A DNA stretch of 12,307 nt from positions 1 to 12,307 of the forward strand of contig JAGOGN010000030.1 of NCBI GenBank assembly GCA_017996675.1, written 5' to 3'. Shown here piece by piece: positions 8,022 to 12,307 of the stretch. Both the position numbers and the translations under genes were made by a program. The notes under the pieces are model-generated. The model was given only the letters and a program-made list of their open reading frames with translations, ran no database searches and was not told the DNA's origin. How positions within the stretch are numbered: the stretch's first letter is position 1; each line of letters begins with the position of its first letter. This DNA is from Lachnospiraceae bacterium (GTDB taxonomy: Bacteria; Bacillota_A; Clostridia; Lachnospirales; Lachnospiraceae).

Positions 8022-9058
8022 AAGTTCTGGTAATTTCTTTTTCAAAAGCTGGAGCGTTATTATCGAAAAAAGTGAAAGAACTCTACAAGGATCAAGCGAT
8101 GCTTGTGTCAACAAAAGAACAGTTAGGGAGTGAATTTCATTACTCGAAAGATATAAAAGAACAAATCCGACTGGATTTTGAAAAGGTGGACCTGATTATT
8201 TTTATTGGGGCTACAGGAATTGCAGTACGAATGATGGCTCCCTTTCTAAAGGATAAATACACCGATCCGGCAGTTTTAGTAATGGATGAAACTGGAAAGT
8301 ATGTGATTGCACTGTTGTCCGGGCATTTAGGCGGAGCAAATCAATATGCGAAAGAATTAGCAAATTATTGTGGAAGTATTCCTGTTATTACCACCGCTTC
8401 GGAACAGTACGAGTTACTAGCGCCAGACTTATTTGCCCAAAGGGAAGGGCTCGTAATTCAGAATCGTAATCAGGCAAAGATCGCTAGTGCATTTTTAAAT
8501 GAACATTTAAGGATTAGCATTTTTAATCAGACTGGGTATGATTACGCTTATCCTAAAGAGTATCAAAAGAAAGAGATTGAGCAGTTAAAAGCTTTTGAAC
8601 CATCTATTTGCATTAGTTATCAAAGGATTTCTCAAAGTGAAGATATTTGCACCCTCGTTCCAAAAGTACTTTCTTTGGGAGTTGGGTGTAGAAAAGGAGT
8701 GTCTTTTGAACGAATTCGTGAAGCAGTAAGCGAAATTTTTGATCAAGAAGGTCTGTTTCTAGAGGCAGTTCGGGAAATTGCTACGATTGACTTAAAAAAA
8801 GAGGAGCCAGGGCTTCTTCAATTTGCCTCATTTTTGGGTGTTTCGGTAAGCTGTTATACGGCAGATGAATTATTAGCGGTACCAGGGGAATTTAATGGTT
8901 CTTCTTTTGTAGCATCCATTACTGGTGTGGATAACATTTGTGAACGAGCAGCAGTAAAAGCGTCTGACGATGGAAAATTACTGATTGAGAAACATAGTAA
9001 AAATGGTATAACAGTTGCTGTTGCCATTGATAAAGGAGCAATGAAATGGGAAAATTAA
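8018..9058 (+). CDS. cbiG: Cobalt-precorrin-5A hydrolase CbiG, TTG start
   Basis: CbiG opens the ring-A lactone of cobalt-precorrin-5A and releases the two-carbon fragment as acetaldehyde. The 346-residue product has the N-terminal blocks GATGIAVR (64-71), a KYTDPAV segment near 80-86, LLSGHLGGAN (99-108) and PVITTAS (122-128). The C-terminal CbiG domain shows LGVGCRKG (220-227) and TGVDNICERAA (302-312). It is a stand-alone CbiG; in some organisms it is fused to CbiH. The start appears to be TTG: the codon overlaps the cbiF stop as TTGA, AAAGGCGG (8003-8010) sits seven bases upstream, and the following residues begin the conserved VLVISFSKAG strand directly. No ATG nearby in frame would keep this strand. 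Its 3' end overlaps cbiH by 13 bases. Confidence 0.94.
   Translation: MKVLVISFSKAGALLSKKVKELYKDQAMLVSTKEQLGSEFHYSKDIKEQIRLDFEKVDLIIFIGATGIAVRMMAPFLKDKYTDPAVLVMDETGKYVIALLSGHLGGANQYAKELANYCGSIPVITTASEQYELLAPDLFAQREGLVIQNRNQAKIASAFLNEHLRISIFNQTGYDYAYPKEYQKKEIEQLKAFEPSICISYQRISQSEDICTLVPKVLSLGVGCRKGVSFERIREAVSEIFDQEGLFLEAVREIATIDLKKEEPGLLQFASFLGVSVSCYTADELLAVPGEFNGSSFVASITGVDNICERAAVKASDDGKLLIEKHSKNGITVAVAIDKGAMKWEN
9032..9038 (+). promoter_or_regulatory. Ribosome binding site of cbiH
   Basis: AAAGGAG inside the end of cbiG, seven bases before ATG 9046. This spacing favours 9046 over the closer ATG at 9041, which is in the cbiG frame. Confidence 0.7.
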
Positions 9059-9780
9059 CAATTGTAGGAATGGGACCTGGAGCATATGAACAAATGACAC
9101 TAGAGGCAATCGAATGTATCAGAACATGTCATGTGATTGTAGGATATACTGTCTACGTTGATTTAATAAAAGAGTATTTTAAAGAAAAAGAATTCATTAC
9201 GACTCCAATGAAAAAAGAGGTCGATCGCTGTAAACTTGCATTAGAGCGAGCAGAGCAGGATATGGATGTGGTCATGATTTGCTCTGGTGATGCAGGAGTA
9301 TATGGGATGGCAGGACTCATTTATGAATTGTCCCCATCATACGAACATGTCAACATTCAAGTGGTCAGTGGTGTGACAGCTGCCCTTTCAGGTGGCGCAG
9401 TCCTTGGAGCACCATTAACCCATGATTTTGTTGTACTGAGTCTGAGTGATTTATTGACTCCATGGGATTTAATTGAAAAAAGAATTCATGCTGCCGCATC
9501 TGGAGATTTTTCCATTTGCATTTACAATCCTTCTAGTAAAAAGAGAGCGGATTATCTAAAACGAGCATGTGAAATTATTGAACAAGTTCAAAATGAGAAT
9601 TTAATTTGTGGTTATGTAAGAAATATTGGAAGAGCGCAGGAAGAGGCGGTGGTCCTTACTTTAAAGGAGTTGAAAGATACACAGGTAGATATGTTTACAA
9701 CCGTATTTATTGGAAATAGTCAAACCAGAGTGATTAACGGTAAAATGGTCACACCAAGAGGATATCAGTATGAAGGATAG
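9046..9780 (+). CDS. cbiH: Cobalt-precorrin-3B C17-methyltransferase CbiH (CobJ family)
   Basis: CbiH methylates C17 and triggers ring contraction, producing cobalt-precorrin-4. The 244-residue protein is the plain methyltransferase form, without the extra C-terminal domain found in some homologues. Visible motifs are VGMGPG (7-12), GYTVYVDLI (33-41), SGDAGVYGMAG (80-90), GVTAALSGGA (109-118), GAPLTHDF (121-128), LSDLLTPW (133-140, diagnostic of CobJ/CbiH) and YNPSS (160-164). The usual PG of the PGITA loop is S108-G109 here, a mild change. The gene overlaps cbiG by 13 bases and the following fusion gene by 11, which suggests coupled translation. Confidence 0.95.
   Translation: MGKLTIVGMGPGAYEQMTLEAIECIRTCHVIVGYTVYVDLIKEYFKEKEFITTPMKKEVDRCKLALERAEQDMDVVMICSGDAGVYGMAGLIYELSPSYEHVNIQVVSGVTAALSGGAVLGAPLTHDFVVLSLSDLLTPWDLIEKRIHAAASGDFSICIYNPSSKKRADYLKRACEIIEQVQNENLICGYVRNIGRAQEEAVVLTLKELKDTQVDMFTTVFIGNSQTRVINGKMVTPRGYQYEG
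9757..9762 (+). promoter_or_regulatory. Ribosome binding site of the cbiJ-cbiE-cbiT fusion gene
   Basis: AGAGGA within the end of cbiH, seven bases before ATG 9770. It supports the start that gives an 11-base overlap with cbiH. Confidence 0.55.
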
Positions 9781-11764
9781 ACGAACCGTACTTTTTGCTG
9801 GCACAACAGAGGGACACCAGATTGTTCAGGCATTTGCGGATGACAAACGCCCGCTTTTAGTTTGCGTGGCAACCGATTATGGGAAAACGATCATCGAAGA
9901 AGATTGTAAGCTATCAAAAGGTTCATCCGTTGAAATTCTTGCAGGGAGATTGAATCTGGAGGAGATGGAAGCACTTCTACAAAAAGAGGATCCTGTGGAG
10001 ATACTAGATGCAACCCATCCCTATGCCATGGTTGTATCGAAACAGCTAAAAACGATTTGCGCTAACAATCACTTTGTGTATACCAGAATTATTCGGGAAC
10101 AAAAGGAACTGTCAGAATCAGATTCACACTTGATTTTGGTTGAGAATATGGAGGAAGCGGCAGAAAAAGTGAAATCGCTTTCTGGTCCCATTTTATTGAC
10201 CACAGGAAGCAAAGAGATCAGTACCTTTTGTAGTTGCATCGAGCAAAAAGAGACTATTTTTGCCCGGGTTCTTCCTTCCATAGAAAGTATTGAGCTTTGC
10301 CAAAAGGCGGGAATCAAACAACAACATATCATCGGAATGCAGGGACCTTTTTCAACCTCTATGAACCGTGCGATGATTCAGAACTACCATATTTGTGGAA
10401 TGGTTACTAAGGAGTCTGGTACGGCTGGAGGATTCGAGGAAAAATACCAGGCTTGTAAAGCGGAAAATATTCCACTGATTGTGGTGACTAGACCCGATCA
10501 AAAGGAAGAAGGGATTTCTTGCAACGAGTATCTGGAGCACAATTTTCCAGATAGAAAAACTCTTGCTTTAGTGGGAATTGGAACGGGGAAGTTAGATGGA
10601 ATAACTGAATATGCAAAAAAGAAATTAGCAAAAGCGCAAGTGATCTTTGGTGCAAAGCGGATGCTTGATTTTTGTAGTAATTTTACTACTAGTGCTAAAA
10701 TGGTGGAAGCCTATCAGCCAGAAGTGGTGAGTGACTATTTAAAGGACCAGTTGTTGATAAAGAATGCAGTAGTTGCTTTATCTGGTGATACTGGCTTTTT
10801 TAGTGGAGCTAAGAAAATGAAAGAAGCTATTGTGGATTTCGAGATTGAATTTGTTCCAGGCATCTCGATTGTAGAAGCAATGTCTGCCAGATTTGGATGT
10901 TCCTGGGATGACATGAAACTGGTCAGTTGTCATGGTAATTTAAAGAGTCCGATTCCGTTTATTTTGAGACATCCAAAATGTTTATTTTTGTTTGGATCAA
11001 AGGAACAAGTCATCCATTTGGCAAAGGAATGTCTCGAATATCAGATGGATCAAGTCAAGCTATTTGTGGCTGTGAATCTAGATGGTGACAATGAACGAAT
11101 TCAGGAAGGAACTCCAAAGGATTTTATAGAATTTTCTGCGGATGGTTTAATTACGGTAATCGCTTTGAACCCTCAGTATTCAAATGCCATGAATCTGGAT
11201 CAAAAAGATGAATTGTTTATCCGTAAAGATGCGCCAATGACGAAGCGGGAAGTGCGTACCCTTTCTATTGCAAAACTTCATCTTTCACCAGATTCTATTG
11301 TGATTGATGTAGGATGTGGAACCGGTTCTGTGGGAATTGGATGTGCACAAATAGCATATGAGGGTATGGTTTATGGCATAGAAAAAGAAGAAAAAAATCA
11401 GGATTTGCTACTAGAAAATAAAAAGTTGTTCCAGGTACCTAATTTTATACCAATGATTGGTGATGGGGTAGATTTGATCCCAACGCTTCCCAAAGCGACC
11501 CACGCATTTATTGGTGGAAGTAGTGGAAAAATGGAACGTATGTTAGATCTTCTTTATGAAAATAATTCAGAAATGTCAATTGTAATCAATGGAATTACGC
11601 TGGAAACAGTTTCCAGTGTTTTAGAGTATGGAAAGAAGAATCACAAGAAAGTAGACAGTGTAGAAATCTTTGTCGCAGCTACAAAACAAGTTGGTTCTTA
11701 TCATATGTTACAAGGGAATAATCCTATTTTTATTATGACTTTAGAACCAGAGGTAATGGAATGA
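9770..11764 (+). CDS. cbiJET: Trifunctional fusion: precorrin-6A reductase (CbiJ) + C5-methyltransferase (CbiE) + C15-methyltransferase/decarboxylase (CbiT)
   Basis: A 664-residue protein with three whole enzymes in one frame. Residues 1-260 are CbiJ/CobK-like: FAGTTEG (9-15), LDATHPYA (79-86), TKESGTAGG (213-221). This NAD(P)H-dependent part reduces cobalt-precorrin-6A. Residues 264-470 are the CbiE methylase: ALVGIGTG (266-273), ALSGDTGFFSG (336-346), VPGISIVEA (362-370) and CHGNLKSP (387-394). Residues 480-664 are CbiT: APMTKREVR (488-496), the SAM-binding VIDVGCGTGS (511-520) and AFIGGSSGKMERML (579-592). CbiE-CbiT fusions (the CobL arrangement) are well known. Adding CbiJ at the N-terminus is less usual, and the link between CbiJ and CbiE is very short. 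All three domains look full length with their key motifs, so I see no sign that this is a frameshift artefact or a decayed gene. The stop overlaps the cbiA start by four bases. Confidence 0.93.
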   Translation: MKDRRTVLFAGTTEGHQIVQAFADDKRPLLVCVATDYGKTIIEEDCKLSKGSSVEILAGRLNLEEMEALLQKEDPVEILDATHPYAMVVSKQLKTICANNHFVYTRIIREQKELSESDSHLILVENMEEAAEKVKSLSGPILLTTGSKEISTFCSCIEQKETIFARVLPSIESIELCQKAGIKQQHIIGMQGPFSTSMNRAMIQNYHICGMVTKESGTAGGFEEKYQACKAENIPLIVVTRPDQKEEGISCNEYLEHNFPDRKTLALVGIGTGKLDGITEYAKKKLAKAQVIFGAKRMLDFCSNFTTSAKMVEAYQPEVVSDYLKDQLLIKNAVVALSGDTGFFSGAKKMKEAIVDFEIEFVPGISIVEAMSARFGCSWDDMKLVSCHGNLKSPIPFILRHPKCLFLFGSKEQVIHLAKECLEYQMDQVKLFVAVNLDGDNERIQEGTPKDFIEFSADGLITVIALNPQYSNAMNLDQKDELFIRKDAPMTKREVRTLSIAKLHLSPDSIVIDVGCGTGSVGIGCAQIAYEGMVYGIEKEEKNQDLLLENKKLFQVPNFIPMIGDGVDLIPTLPKATHAFIGGSSGKMERMLDLLYENNSEMSIVINGITLETVSSVLEYGKKNHKKVDSVEIFVAATKQVGSYHMLQGNNPIFIMTLEPEVME

Positions 11765-12307
11765 AAGAGACAAAATGCCCAAGATTACTATTCGCCGGTG
11801 GGGGAAGTGGAAGCGGTAAGACGCTCATTACTTGCGGAATTATGGCTGCTTTCAAAGAACGAGGATTTCACTTAGGAAGCTTAAAGTGTGGACCGGATTT
11901 TATTGATCCCATGTTTCACCGGACGGTAATTGGAAGTGAAAGTGGAAATTTAGATAGTTTTTTTATGGATCCAGATACTATGATGGCTCGATTAGCAAAT
12001 ATGGGAGAGCGAACGGATTACGTTCTGATGGAAGGTGTAATGGGGTACTATGATGGAGTATCTGGTAGTTTACATGGTTCTTCCTGGGAAATCGGTAACC
12101 TAACCCAAACGCCTGTAATCCTGATTTTTAATGGTCGGGGAATGGGATTATCCATGATTGCGCAGTTAAAAGGGTTAATTGATTATCAAAAGCCCAACAC
12201 CATTCAGGGAATTATTCTAAATCAGGTTACAGAGAAAACAACTCATTCTATGAGAGAACGTATCGAGAGGGAGTGTGGCGTTCCTGTACTAGGCTATGTC
12301 CCTTTTA
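11761..12307 (+). CDS. cbiA: Cobyrinate a,c-diamide synthase CbiA, N-terminal part (3' end beyond window)
   Basis: CbiA uses ATP and glutamine to amidate the a and c side chains of cobyrinate. Only the first 182 codons are present and the frame is open at the edge; the C-terminal glutaminase domain lies outside. Visible motifs are the P-loop GGSGSGKT (14-21), KCGPDFIDPMFH (42-53), NLDSFFMD (63-70) and EGVMGYYDG (91-99). The strand after these reads VILIFNGRG (119-127), where the family usually has a D-A-R sequence. ATGA overlap with the previous gene, with AGAGGT (11749-11754) six bases upstream, supports ATG 11761. CbiA is separated from the related cobyric acid synthase CbiP by the DxxxDP and EGVMG blocks. 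The CbiA-family protein of coenzyme F430 synthesis is an alternative, but the cbi neighbours make it unlikely. Confidence 0.93.
   Translation, partial: MKETKCPRLLFAGGGSGSGKTLITCGIMAAFKERGFHLGSLKCGPDFIDPMFHRTVIGSESGNLDSFFMDPDTMMARLANMGERTDYVLMEGVMGYYDGVSGSLHGSSWEIGNLTQTPVILIFNGRGMGLSMIAQLKGLIDYQKPNTIQGIILNQVTEKTTHSMRERIERECGVPVLGYVPF

Noticed and set aside
9770..11764. The fusion gene as an artefact of missing stop codons between three genes
   Set aside because: There are no internal ribosome-binding-site and start pairs at the domain borders, the linkers are short and clean, and CbiE-CbiT fusions are already known.

Overview
The window looks like a chromosomal segment of a low-GC (about 40% by eye) anaerobic Gram-positive bacterium. 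Clostridia, and Lachnospiraceae in particular, fit best. The reasons are A/T-rich codon use, strong GGAGG-type ribosome binding sites, tightly packed genes, the oxygen-independent (cbi) cobalamin pathway, and a clostridial-style hybrid kinase with REC and HPt domains. No mobile elements, tRNAs, rRNAs or CRISPR arrays are visible.

Layout. (1) Positions 1-3763, minus strand: one very long open frame of 1254 codons with no stop, running off the left edge. It encodes a multidomain protein: an HD-type phosphohydrolase domain, a long helical HEAT-like stretch, a NadD-like nucleotidyltransferase domain and a probable GNAT-like C-terminal segment. (2) Positions 3764-3924: a 161-base divergent intergenic region with candidate promoters in both directions. 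(3) Positions 3925-6075, plus strand: a membrane-anchored hybrid histidine kinase (HisKA-like, HATPase, REC, HPt). Its H-box histidine is replaced by arginine, while the ATPase, receiver and HPt key residues are intact. (4) Positions 6094-12307, plus strand: a compact run of corrin-ring genes, cbiD, cbiF, cbiG, cbiH, a cbiJ-cbiE-cbiT triple fusion, and the start of cbiA, which is cut by the right edge.

The cbi genes encode most mid-pathway steps of anaerobic (cobalt-early) B12 synthesis: C17 methylation and ring contraction (CbiH), C11 methylation (CbiF), ring-A acetaldehyde release (CbiG), C1 methylation (CbiD), precorrin-6A reduction (CbiJ), C15 methylation with decarboxylation (CbiT), C5 methylation (CbiE), and a,c-side-chain amidation (CbiA). 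Neighbouring cbi genes overlap by 4 to 13 bases, so translational coupling is likely. cbiL, cbiC and a cobaltochelatase are not seen here and may lie beyond the right edge or elsewhere.

The points most worth a second look are the kinase without its phospho-accepting histidine, placed 18 bases or fewer upstream of cbiD with no visible cobalamin riboswitch; the giant HD/HEAT/NadD-like/GNAT-like protein divergent from it; and the CbiJ-CbiE-CbiT fusion, which joins three consecutive pathway steps in one polypeptide.
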